Shown piece by piece: positions 1 to 6,164 of a DNA stretch of 8,504 bases. The position numbers and the translations under genes are program-made. The notes under the pieces were generated by a model. It had not been told where the DNA came from, did no database searches, and was given only the letters and a program-made list of their open reading frames with translations. The stretch covers positions 1 to 8,504 of the forward strand of contig UQEW01000078.1 of assembly GCA_900540145.1 (NCBI GenBank), read 5' to 3'. Position 1 is the first letter of the stretch. Every line of letters begins with the position of its first letter. This stretch comes from an uncultured Eubacteriales bacterium (lineage in GTDB: Bacteria > Bacillota > Clostridia > Peptostreptococcales > Anaerovoracaceae).

Positions 1-13
1 CTTGAAAATTTTG

Positions 14-53
14 AAAAAATGTCAGTCAAATCATCGATTTTGCTGACATTTTT
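14..53 (-). terminator. Intrinsic terminator after tyrS
   Basis: The arms at 15-25 and 43-53 pair over 11 bases. The interior can pair further (27-32 with 36-42, one base bulged) to leave a three-base loop. Read on the minus strand, the 3' arm runs into six T (19-14). It begins 58 bases past the tyrS stop and closes the prfA-to-tyrS run. The upper part of the stem is A/T-rich on both sides, so it could also work for a convergent plus-strand gene beyond the left edge, though the T tract on that side is interrupted after five bases. Confidence 0.85.
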
Positions 54-111
54 CCTGATTTTTATATTTTTTTACATTATTTACCGGATATATCGACCAT
101 AAAATGTCTTT

Positions 112-1446
112 TTATATCTCTATCATTTGGAACTTTTTCTTGCCCTTTTGTATGAGCAGTTTGCCGTCCTCGAACATGTCCAAAGTTACCTGCATTTTTT
201 TATCGGTAACTTTTTTGCCTCCCACAGTAAGACCTCCCTGTTCGATAGTTCTGAATCCCTCGCTGTTGCTTGGAACCAGGCCCAAATCCTTGATTAAAGT
301 TACTATGCCAATGCCTTCGCCTTCAAAGATACTGCGATCCATCTTGGCTGTAGGAATGTTGGCCATGTCGCCGTTTCCGGCAAAAGCCGCTCTTGCTCCG
401 TCGAGAGCCTTCTTGGCTTCCTCTTCGCCATGAACCAGCTTGGTTACTTCATAAGCCAATATTTCTTTAGCCTTATTGATTTCCGCACCCTCGAGAGATG
501 AAAGTCTTTCAATTTCATCCATCGGAAGAAATGTAAGCATTCTCAAGCATTTGTTAACATCTGCGTCTCCAACGTTTCTCCAGTACTGGAAGAATTCATA
601 GGGACTTGTCTTTTCAGGGCTGAGCCAGAGGGCTCCTTTTGCGGTCTTGCCCATCTTGTTGCCTTCTGAATTGGTGAGCAGGGAGAAAGTCATTCCATAG
701 ACTTCTTTTCCTGTCTTTTTGCGAGTAAGATCTACGCCGCCTATGATATTGGACCACTGGTCGTTGCCGCCGAACTGAATTTTTACATCAAAGTCGCGAG
801 CCATCACCATGAAGTCATAACTCTGCATAAGCATGTAATTCAGTTCGAACATGGTGAGGCCTCCCTCACGCTCCATTCTCTGCTTGAAGCACTCTGCTCT
901 AAGCATGGTGTTCACATTAAAAAGGGAGCCTATTTCACGCAGAAAATCTATATAATTGAGCGGTCTCAGCCAGCGAGCGTTATTGACAGCTATGGCCTTC
1001 CCCGGCTCAGGAGTTTTATTTTCGTGACCCGGAACGAAAACGCCTTCGTTTCCTACGTATTCCCATTCATCGTCAAAGTCCAGGAACCTGTCAAACAGTT
1101 TCTTAAACTGATTGCAGTTGTGTTCAATGGTTTCTACTGTCATAATCTGACGCATGTCAGTTCTTCCGGAAGGGTCGCCTACCATGCCGGTACCGCCTCC
1201 GATGAGTACGACAGGGGTATGTCCAAACTTTTGCATGTACATCATTATTATCACCTGCATAAAATGGCCTACATGCAGGCAGTCGGCCGTCGGGTCGAAA
1301 CCGATGTAGAACTTTACCTTTTCCCTTTGAAGCAGTTCTCTTATCTTCTCTTCATCAGTGGATTGCTCGATAAAGCCCCTTTCCTTCAGTACGTCGTATA
1401 CGTTATCATATTTGCTGACGTTATCAGGGATAAAATCAAAATTCAT
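112..1446 (-). CDS. tyrS: Tyrosyl-tRNA synthetase (TyrRS)
   Basis: This cytoplasmic class I aminoacyl-tRNA synthetase joins tyrosine to tRNA-Tyr using ATP. The Rossmann core shows the HIGH-type motif HVGH at residues 58-61 within YIGFDPTADCLHVGH, the tyrosine-site stretch GGNDQW at 226-231, and the KMSKS-type loop KMGKT at 264-268. The last 65 or so residues form an S4-like RNA-binding domain ending in a KGKKKF stretch. I start at the ATG at 1446 (444 residues), because AAGGAG at 1460-1455 lies 8 bases before it; an adjacent TTG at 1449 is the alternative. The protein is longer than the usual 400-425 residues, mainly because of about 20 extra residues near 124-152, between the RFLDF stretch and the VNN motif. 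It is the last gene of the run, 57 bases after upp, with no visible promoter of its own and no room for a T-box leader. Confidence 0.97.
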   Translation of the reverse strand: MNFDFIPDNVSKYDNVYDVLKERGFIEQSTDEEKIRELLQREKVKFYIGFDPTADCLHVGHFMQVIIMMYMQKFGHTPVVLIGGGTGMVGDPSGRTDMRQIMTVETIEHNCNQFKKLFDRFLDFDDEWEYVGNEGVFVPGHENKTPEPGKAIAVNNARWLRPLNYIDFLREIGSLFNVNTMLRAECFKQRMEREGGLTMFELNYMLMQSYDFMVMARDFDVKIQFGGNDQWSNIIGGVDLTRKKTGKEVYGMTFSLLTNSEGNKMGKTAKGALWLSPEKTSPYEFFQYWRNVGDADVNKCLRMLTFLPMDEIERLSSLEGAEINKAKEILAYEVTKLVHGEEEAKKALDGARAAFAGNGDMANIPTAKMDRSIFEGEGIGIVTLIKDLGLVPSNSEGFRTIEQGGLTVGGKKVTDKKMQVTLDMFEDGKLLIQKGKKKFQMIEI

Positions 1447-1454
1447 CAAACTTT

Positions 1455-1460
1455 CTCCTT
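1455..1460 (-). promoter_or_regulatory. Ribosome binding site of tyrS
   Basis: AAGGAG on the minus strand lies 8 bases before the ATG at 1446 and 5 bases before the TTG at 1449. The spacing favours the ATG. Confidence 0.75.
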
Positions 1461-1503
1461 CTAAAATAATTGCCTATGTTGTAATCATCTGTTTCGTAAT
1501 TAT

Positions 1504-2133
1504 CTACTTTGTTCCATATAATCTGTCTCCGGCGTCTCCAAGACCCGGCACTATGTATGCATTTTCGTTGAGCCTCTCATCTTTTGCGGCTATATATATG
1601 TCCACATCCGGATGGGCCTTTTGGAGGACATCGATGCCTTCAGGCGCAGCTATGAGGCACATGAAGACTATATCTTTTCCGCCTCTTTGCTTGATAAAAT
1701 CTATCGCCGCTACTGCACTGCCCCCGGTGGCCAGCATAGGATCCACTACGAATATCTTTCTCTTCTCGATGTCTACAGGCAGTTTGCAGTAATATTCAAC
1801 AGGTTCGTGGGTTTCAGGATCCCGGTAAAGGCCTATATGCCCTACTTTGGCGTTCGGTACTAGAGCCAGCATACCGTCTACGAAGCCTAAGCCTGCTCTA
1901 AGTATGGGAACGATAGCGATGTCTTCTCCTTTTAACATCTTCATCTTAGTCTTACAGATAGGAGTTTCTATCTCAACATCTTCCAGTTCTAAATTGCGTG
2001 TAGCCTCAAATCCCATCAAGGTTGCAACTTCTTTCGCCAGCTCTCTAAACTCTTTGACGCTGGTGTCAGTCTTTCTCATCAGCGCAGTCTTGTGCTGAAT
2101 TAACGGATGATCAAATACAAATACTTTTCCCAT
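1504..2133 (-). CDS. upp: Uracil phosphoribosyltransferase
   Basis: Upp converts uracil and PRPP to UMP in the cytoplasmic pyrimidine salvage pathway. The 209-residue length is the family norm. The PRPP-binding loop VVDPMLATGGSA sits at 129-140, ILRAGLG at 77-83 matches the conserved mid-protein segment, and the C-terminal uracil-binding stretch is YIVPGLGDAGDR at 193-204. The ATG at 2133 follows AGGAGA with a 7-base gap. The gene lies 40 bases after rpiB and 57 before tyrS, so it is probably carried on the prfA transcript; a weak extra promoter is possible just upstream. It is the only complete gene here ending in TAG. RpiB upstream makes ribose-5-phosphate, from which PRPP is built, so the pairing is metabolically sensible. 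The product is clear from the motifs. Confidence 0.97.
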   Translation of the reverse strand: MGKVFVFDHPLIQHKTALMRKTDTSVKEFRELAKEVATLMGFEATRNLELEDVEIETPICKTKMKMLKGEDIAIVPILRAGLGFVDGMLALVPNAKVGHIGLYRDPETHEPVEYYCKLPVDIEKRKIFVVDPMLATGGSAVAAIDFIKQRGGKDIVFMCLIAAPEGIDVLQKAHPDVDIYIAAKDERLNENAYIVPGLGDAGDRLYGTK

Positions 2134-2167
2134 TTCAACTTCTCCTCGTTTACATCTTATCCTTGTA

Positions 2168-2196
2168 AGTATATTACATACTGTCTAACATATCTA
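2168..2196 (-). promoter_or_regulatory. Weak candidate promoter for upp
   Basis: On the minus strand TATACT (2173-2168) matches the -10 consensus at five of six bases. TAGATA (2196-2191) is a 4/6 match to the -35 consensus, with a 17-base spacer. It straddles the rpiB stop codon. A match this loose is expected by chance in AT-rich sequence, so it is a possibility only; it would give upp and tyrS a transcript of their own. Confidence 0.25.
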
Positions 2197-2605
2197 CCCT
2201 GCGCTGATGTCTGCCGCCTTCAAACTCAGTATCAAGCCATGTATCAACAATTTCGAGGGCCAGTTCAGGTTCCGTTGTTCTTCCTCCAAGAGCCAGGACA
2301 TTGGCATTGTTATGCTGTTTGGTAAGTCTGGCCATCTCTACAGAAGTGCACAGTCCGCACCTTATTTTGTGTACCTTATTGGCTGCGATGGAAATGCCGA
2401 TTCCTGTACCGCAGATTACGATGCCAAGGTCTGCTTGCCCTGAGGCTACCGTCTGTCCGCACAGCTGACCGTATTTAGGATAATCCACTGAATCTTCCGA
2501 ATCGGTACCTAAGTCTAAAACTTCTATGTTCCTTTCAAGAAGATGTTTCTTTACAGTCTCTTTTAAGGCAAAGCCACCGTGGTCACTTGCTACAGCAATT
2601 TTCAT
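2174..2605 (-). CDS. rpiB: Ribose-5-phosphate isomerase B
   Basis: RpiB interconverts ribulose-5-phosphate and ribose-5-phosphate in the non-oxidative pentose phosphate pathway. The protein is 143 residues, typical of the RpiB/LacAB family. It opens with the phosphate-binding SDHGG motif (7-11). The catalytic-base cysteine is C65 in CGTGIG, and H98 in QHNNANVLALGGR matches the ring-opening histidine region. The GGRH stretch near the C-terminus is also typical. The cysteine supports the RpiB type; LacA/LacB galactose-6-phosphate isomerases are the related alternative, but the neighbours are not lac genes. The ATG at 2605 follows GGAG with an 8-base gap. The gene is 20 bases after sua5 and its ribosome binding site lies in that gap, so cotranscription is nearly certain. 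Confidence 0.95.
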   Translation of the reverse strand: MKIAVASDHGGFALKETVKKHLLERNIEVLDLGTDSEDSVDYPKYGQLCGQTVASGQADLGIVICGTGIGISIAANKVHKIRCGLCTSVEMARLTKQHNNANVLALGGRTTEPELALEIVDTWLDTEFEGGRHQRRVDMLDSM

Positions 2606-2625
2606 TTGCTTTTCTCCTTTAAAAA

Positions 2626-3654
2626 TTACTCTACTTCTCGTATATTATATCCTGCCGATTTGAACATCCTGTTCATCACAGCCAGCCCTACTCCGTCTTC
2701 TTTTAAGGCAGCTGCCAAGATGACGTCTACTCCGCTTTTGTCAAAAGCTCTCAGCTGGGCGAAAAAGTCATGAGCTGCCTCTTTAGGCTTATCGCTGTCA
2801 AAAATCAGCACGCCGACTTTCTGTCCGAATTCTACCCTTGCCATCTTTTCAGCGGCTATAGCCAGTCTCACTTTTTCAGGCTCGCCTACGAAAATCATCA
2901 TTTCTGCCTTTGGCGCATAATGTTTATATTTCATTCCCGGAGCTTTTGGCTTATAATCATCTTCCGTTTCTAAAAGCTTTCCATTGTTCGAAATTTTTGG
3001 TTTTTGCAAAACTGCAGGGTCCAGTTCAACCTTCTTTCCGAGAACTTTTTCCAGGTCTTCTGCCGTCACAATTCCCGGACGCAATATAACAGGCGCCGGC
3101 GATGTCATATCTACTACTGTCGATTCTATGCCTACCTTACAAATTTCGCCCTGAATTACTGCGTCTATTCTGCCTTGAAGATCATCGTAAACGTGATTGG
3201 ACGATGTTGGGCTGGGATGCCCTGAAAGGTTGGCGCTCGGTCCTGCCAGAGGCATGCCTGCTGTTTCTATGAGCTTAAGGGTGGTTTCGTTGTCAGGAAT
3301 TCTGACAGCTACCGTATCAAGTCCCCCTGTGGTAATTCTGGAAACTTGAGGCTTGGCTTGTACCACCATAGTAAGCGGTCCGGGCCAAAAGTTTTCTGCC
3401 AGTTTTTTCATGTCGTCCGTTATGTTGTCAGTAAGTAAAGTCAAATCCTGCGGTTTCGCTACGTGGACTATCATCGGATTGTCACTGGGTCTTCCTTTAG
3501 CAGCATACACCTTACTTACAGCCTCATCATCCATAGCATTGGCTCCCAGGCCATACACCGTTTCAGTGGGAAATGCTACGAGACCGCCTTCCTTCAGTAT
3601 TTTAGCAGCTTCTGTTATTCCTTTGTCATCTGTGCCTAATATTCTGGTGTCCAT
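2626..3654 (-). CDS. Threonylcarbamoyl-AMP synthase, long Sua5/YwlC form
   Basis: The enzyme uses threonine, bicarbonate and ATP to make threonylcarbamoyl-AMP, which the TsaBDE proteins then use to build t6A37 on tRNAs reading ANN codons. The 342 residues fit the two-domain form. The YrdC/TsaC domain carries FPTETVYGLGANA (28-40), KGRPSDNP (53-60) and GPSANLSG (138-145). The linker signature APGMKYKHYAPK lies at 238-249, and a C-terminal Sua5 domain follows, including GVGLAVMNRMFKSA at 321-334. E. coli TsaC lacks this second domain. The gene starts 27 bases after prfA, and the ATG at 3654 has no clear Shine-Dalgarno sequence, only A-rich sequence. No better in-frame start is visible upstream, so translation may depend on ribosomes finishing prfA. 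The B. subtilis homologue ywlC lies in a comparable prfA/prmC-to-upp neighbourhood. Confidence 0.95.
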   Translation of the reverse strand: MDTRILGTDDKGITEAAKILKEGGLVAFPTETVYGLGANAMDDEAVSKVYAAKGRPSDNPMIVHVAKPQDLTLLTDNITDDMKKLAENFWPGPLTMVVQAKPQVSRITTGGLDTVAVRIPDNETTLKLIETAGMPLAGPSANLSGHPSPTSSNHVYDDLQGRIDAVIQGEICKVGIESTVVDMTSPAPVILRPGIVTAEDLEKVLGKKVELDPAVLQKPKISNNGKLLETEDDYKPKAPGMKYKHYAPKAEMMIFVGEPEKVRLAIAAEKMARVEFGQKVGVLIFDSDKPKEAAHDFFAQLRAFDKSGVDVILAAALKEDGVGLAVMNRMFKSAGYNIREVE

Positions 3655-3681
3655 TTTTTGCGTGTCTTTTTTATTTAAACT

Positions 3682-4743
3682 TTAGAAATTTTTCATTTTT
3701 TCGGCTTGGTCGCTGGTTATGAGACCGTCTATAATCTCATCGATCTCGCCATCTAAAAATCCGTCCAGCTTATATAGGGTCATGCCGATTCTGTGGTCTG
3801 TTACTCTGCCTTGCGGAAAATTATACGTCCTTATTCTCTCGCTTCTGTCTCCGGAACCTACCTGGCTGCGTCTTTCGGCGCTTATCTCATCATTTTGTTC
3901 CTGGAGCTTAAGGTCATACAGCCTTGATCTCAGCACTTTGAACGCCTTTTCTTTGTTCTTTATCTGAGACTTCTCGTCCTGGCAAGTTACTACCAGACCC
4001 GTAGGAATGTGGGTAAGTCTTACAGCTGAATCGGTTGTATTAACACATTGTCCGCCGTTGCCGGATGAACGATAAACATCCACACGCACATCGTTTGGAT
4101 TGATTTCTACTTCCACATCGTCCACTTCAGGAAGTACTGCCACAGTAGCTGCTGAAGTGTGTATTCTGCCGGAACTTTCGGTCTCAGGAACTCTCTGCAC
4201 CCGGTGCGTACCGCTTTCGTATTTAAGTCTGGAATAAGCGCCTTTGCCTTTAATGAGGACTATGGCTTCTTTGATTCCGCCTATGCCCGTATCGTTGGCG
4301 TCCATGATTTCGGTCTTCCAGCCGCGTCTTTCGGCATATCTCAAATACATACGCAAAAGATCCTGCGCAAACAATGCGGCTTCTTCTCCGCCGGTTCCTG
4401 CTCTGATTTCCAAGAATACATTCTTTTCGTCGTTAGGGTCTTTCGGGAGAAGCAGTATCTTAAGGTCTTCTTCCATCTGCGGAAGCTTATCCTCCAGTTC
4501 GGAAAGCTCCATTTTGGCTAATTCTTTCAGTTCTTCGTCACCGGAGTCAAGCATTTCTTTTGCTTCTGAGATTTCCTCTTTAGCTTTTTTGTATTCCTTA
4601 TATTTGTTTACTATAGGCTCCATTTCTCCCATTTCTTTGATATACTTCTGCCAAAGAGGCTGGTTGTTTATCACGTCAGGGTCTGAAACCTTCATAGAAA
4701 GCTCTTCGTACTTTTCTAATATAAAATCTAATTTATCGAACAT
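3682..4743 (-). CDS. prfA: Peptide chain release factor 1 (RF1)
   Basis: RF1 recognises UAA and UAG stop codons in the ribosomal A site and triggers hydrolysis of the peptidyl-tRNA. At 353 residues it has the usual length. An N-terminal helical domain of about 100 residues is rich in Glu and Lys. The stop-codon anticodon tripeptide of the PxT type reads PET at 186-188, which marks RF1 rather than RF2 (SPF). The catalytic GGQ is at 230-232 within RSSGNGGQ, and its glutamine is the target of the PrmC methyltransferase encoded nearby. I see no sign of the programmed frameshift known in many RF2 genes. The ATG at 4743 follows GAGGAG with a 6-base gap. It heads the five-gene run, with its own promoter just upstream. 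Confidence 0.97.
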   Translation of the reverse strand: MFDKLDFILEKYEELSMKVSDPDVINNQPLWQKYIKEMGEMEPIVNKYKEYKKAKEEISEAKEMLDSGDEELKELAKMELSELEDKLPQMEEDLKILLLPKDPNDEKNVFLEIRAGTGGEEAALFAQDLLRMYLRYAERRGWKTEIMDANDTGIGGIKEAIVLIKGKGAYSRLKYESGTHRVQRVPETESSGRIHTSAATVAVLPEVDDVEVEINPNDVRVDVYRSSGNGGQCVNTTDSAVRLTHIPTGLVVTCQDEKSQIKNKEKAFKVLRSRLYDLKLQEQNDEISAERRSQVGSGDRSERIRTYNFPQGRVTDHRIGMTLYKLDGFLDGEIDEIIDGLITSDQAEKMKNF

Positions 4744-4765
4744 CTTTCGCTCCTCTTTAAAGTCT

Positions 4766-4785
4766 AGCGTTTATTATAACACGCT
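4766..4785. repeat. Inverted repeat around the prfA -10 box
   Basis: The arms AGCGT (4766-4770) and ACGCT (4781-4785) are perfect complements separated by ten bases that contain the prfA -10 hexamer. It could be a small operator or just a 5-base hairpin. No regulator binding this sequence is recognised. Confidence 0.4.
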
Positions 4786-4801
4786 TTATAGTTTTTGAAA
4801 A
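4773..4801 (-). promoter_or_regulatory. Promoter of prfA-sua5-rpiB-upp-tyrS
   Basis: On the minus strand the -10 is a perfect TATAAT (4778-4773) preceded by TG one base upstream, giving an extended -10. The -35 is TTTTCA (4801-4796, four of six) with a 17-base spacer. Transcription should start near 4766, leaving a leader of about 20 bases that contains the prfA ribosome binding site. It is placed right after the rpmE terminator, as expected of a housekeeping sigma-A promoter. Confidence 0.75.
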
Positions 4802-4865
4802 GTGTTGCCGCCATAAAAAGTGCGTTGTGAAAATTGCGCTGCACCCTCAAGGCGTGCCTATCATT

Positions 4866-4892
4866 AAAAAAACCGGAAGCTTGTTCCGGTTT
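4866..4892 (-). terminator. Intrinsic terminator of rpmE
   Basis: The arms 4870-4878 and 4884-4892 form a 9-base stem with a CCGG core and a 5-base loop. On the minus strand the hairpin is followed by seven T (4872-4866, partly within the stem). It starts 14 bases after the rpmE stop, so it ends the rpmE message and separates it from prfA. The 64 bases between it and the prfA promoter (4802-4865) contain nothing I recognise. Confidence 0.9.
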
Positions 4893-4905
4893 GTGGTCTT
4901 GATTA

Positions 4906-5106
4906 TTAGTCCATGTTGTACTTGTTCTTGAATTTCTCAACACGGCCGCCTCTGTTAACAAACTTCTGCTGACCGGTGAAGAACGGATGACATGCTGAAC
5001 ATACGTCCAGTCTCAGTTCTTCTTTCGTTGATTTTGTAACGAAAGTGTTACCACATGCGCAAGTTACTTTACATTCCTTATAATCAGGATGGATTCCTTC
5101 CTTCAT
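4906..5106 (-). CDS. rpmE: 50S ribosomal protein L31, zinc-binding type
   Basis: L31 is a small protein of the large ribosomal subunit that helps bridge the two subunits. The 66-residue protein has the four zinc-ligand cysteines C16, C18, C36 and C39 in the C-x-C and C-x-x-C arrangement of the B. subtilis RpmE type. It also has the conserved start MKEGIHPDY and the CSACHPFFTGQQK segment. The cysteine-free form (RpmE2/YtiA) replaces this type under zinc limitation in some bacteria; none is present in this window. The ATG at 5106 follows a GAGGG site with a 7-base gap. The gene sits alone between its own promoter and a strong terminator, dividing prmC from prfA. Confidence 0.97.
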   Translation of the reverse strand: MKEGIHPDYKECKVTCACGNTFVTKSTKEELRLDVCSACHPFFTGQQKFVNRGGRVEKFKNKYNMD

Positions 5107-5143
5107 GCTTCTTCCCTCTTTCCTTTAAATTTTATCTACAATT

Positions 5144-5162
5144 GCTGCAATAACATCGCAGC
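5144..5162 (-). promoter_or_regulatory. Hairpin at the start of the rpmE leader
   Basis: GCTGC (5162-5158) and GCAGC (5148-5144) pair over five bases around a nine-base loop, within a few bases of the predicted transcription start. L31 leader RNA families are known in several bacterial groups including Firmicutes, where L31 is thought to bind its own mRNA. I cannot match this leader to a specific model by eye, and a 5-base stem is weak evidence. Confidence 0.35.
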
Positions 5163-5168
5163 CCTTAT

Positions 5169-5197
5169 ACTATATCATGCAAAGCCATTGAAATCAA
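5169..5197 (-). promoter_or_regulatory. Promoter of rpmE
   Basis: On the minus strand the -35 is TTGATT (5197-5192) and the -10 is TATAGT (5174-5169), with exactly 17 bases between them and an extended -10 TG just upstream. Transcription should start near 5162, giving a leader of about 55 bases before the ATG at 5106. The promoter lies between the prmC stop and rpmE. Confidence 0.8.
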
Positions 5198-5198
5198 G

Positions 5199-5228
5199 AG
5201 GATTTTTAACTTTTATCCTGTTATCCTG
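5199..5228. repeat. Short tandem repeat after prmC with alternative hairpins
   Basis: TTATCCTG occurs twice in tandem (5213-5220 and 5221-5228), directly beside the prmC stop codon at 5229. AGGAT at 5199-5203 can pair with ATCCT in either copy (5215-5219 or 5223-5227). Neither hairpin is followed by a T tract on the minus strand, so this does not look like an intrinsic terminator for prmC. Confidence 0.5.
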
Positions 5229-6164
5229 TTATTTTTCGGCTTTCCGTTTATTTTTTCTCTTCTTTTTGTCCTCAAGGCGGGCAACCACGATCCTGTCTTT
5301 ACCTGCCAAGTCTTTCAAACATCTTATCGAAACAAAGCTTCCTGTCTCCTGAAGCATTTCCGTCACGGCCTTACCCTGGTCATACCCTATTTCCAACATG
5401 ATAATTCCGTTTTTTTGAAGATAGTCTTCCCCTTCAGATGCAATAATCCGATAAAAGTCCAGACCGTCCTCTCCTCCGTCCAAAGCCATCATAGGTTCAT
5501 AGTCCTTGACTTCTCTCTGAAGGGTGGGAATAACGCTGCTTTCTATATAAGGCGGATTGGAGATTATCAGGTCAAATTTCTTCCTTCCCAATCTGCTGTT
5601 AAAGGCTTCAAACATATTGCTTTTTTGCATTTTCACTGATTTGCATCCGTTAAGAGCCGCATTTTGCTCTGCTACTTTTAGCGCTTCCTCGCTCACATCG
5701 GAGCAAATCACTTTGGTCTTACCGCAGCTTTTAGCAATGGATATGCCAATGGCTCCGCTGCCGCAGCAGAGGTCCAAAACCTCTTTAATGGCTTGAGGTT
5801 TTATATATTCTTCACCTCGCAAAGTTCCTTTTTCTATAAGTTCTATAGCGTCTTCCACCATGGTTTCCGTATCCTGTCTTGGAATAAGCACCGCCGGTGT
5901 AACATTAAACGGAAATCCCATAAATTCCTGGGTACCTGTTATGTATTGCAGAGGTTCTCCGGCAGCACGCCTTTCTATAAGCTCAAAATAACTTTCACAG
6001 CTATTGTCTTGCAATACGTCCTGCCATCTCATCAAAAGTCCTACTGAATCCAATTTATCTAAAAAACAATAAAGGAGTTTTGCGTCTCTTGCAGCATCTG
6101 CTATACCGGCATCAGAAAGCTGTTTTTCGCCTATTTTAATCAGCTCTTTCAGCGGCAGGCTCAT
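5229..6164 (-). CDS. prmC: Release factor glutamine methyltransferase
   Basis: PrmC transfers a methyl group from S-adenosylmethionine to the glutamine of the GGQ motif in RF1 and RF2, improving peptide release. With the ATG at 6164 the protein has 311 residues. An N-terminal helical release-factor-binding domain is followed by IPRQDTE (94-100), the SAM-binding loop VLDLCCGSGAIGISIA (129-144), and the catalytic NPPY at 203-206, which holds the substrate glutamine amide. The last dozen residues are a lysine-rich tail. I chose 6164 because GAAGGAG ends 9 bases before it. An in-frame ATG at 6173 sits directly against that site, and a TTG at 6188 lies upstream of it, so both are poorer. The start overlaps the DUF1385 gene end by 29 bases, suggesting translational coupling. 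Its substrate gene prfA lies just beyond rpmE. Confidence 0.95.
   Translation of the reverse strand: MSLPLKELIKIGEKQLSDAGIADAARDAKLLYCFLDKLDSVGLLMRWQDVLQDNSCESYFELIERRAAGEPLQYITGTQEFMGFPFNVTPAVLIPRQDTETMVEDAIELIEKGTLRGEEYIKPQAIKEVLDLCCGSGAIGISIAKSCGKTKVICSDVSEEALKVAEQNAALNGCKSVKMQKSNMFEAFNSRLGRKKFDLIISNPPYIESSVIPTLQREVKDYEPMMALDGGEDGLDFYRIIASEGEDYLQKNGIIMLEIGYDQGKAVTEMLQETGSFVSIRCLKDLAGKDRIVVARLEDKKKRKNKRKAEK

Noticed and set aside
186..188. PET in place of E. coli PAT in RF1 (residues 186-188) as an altered stop-codon reader
   Set aside because: The middle position of the PxT motif varies among RF1 proteins; the defining Pro and Thr are present. The numbers given here are residue positions in RF1.
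1447..1449. TTG at 1449 as the tyrS start
   Set aside because: It lies only 5 bases from the AAGGAG site, while the next codon is an ATG at 8 bases. The difference is one residue.
1024..1464. Plus-strand reading frames opposite tyrS, including one of 146 codons
   Set aside because: They are antisense to conserved TyrRS coding sequence with no ribosome binding site and no recognisable domain.
4244..4798. A 184-codon plus-strand reading frame opposite prfA
   Set aside because: It is antisense to the clear RF1 gene, is serine- and phenylalanine-rich as expected from reading its codons backward, and extends over the promoter region.
4802..4865. Small RNA or extra hairpin between the rpmE terminator and prfA promoter
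   Set aside because: Only weak, interrupted pairings around GTGC/GCAC are visible, with no promoter or terminator of their own.
4764..4961. A 65-codon minus-strand reading frame across the end of rpmE and the gap before prfA
   Set aside because: It overlaps rpmE in another frame, runs through the terminator hairpin and the prfA promoter, and has no ribosome binding site or family resemblance.
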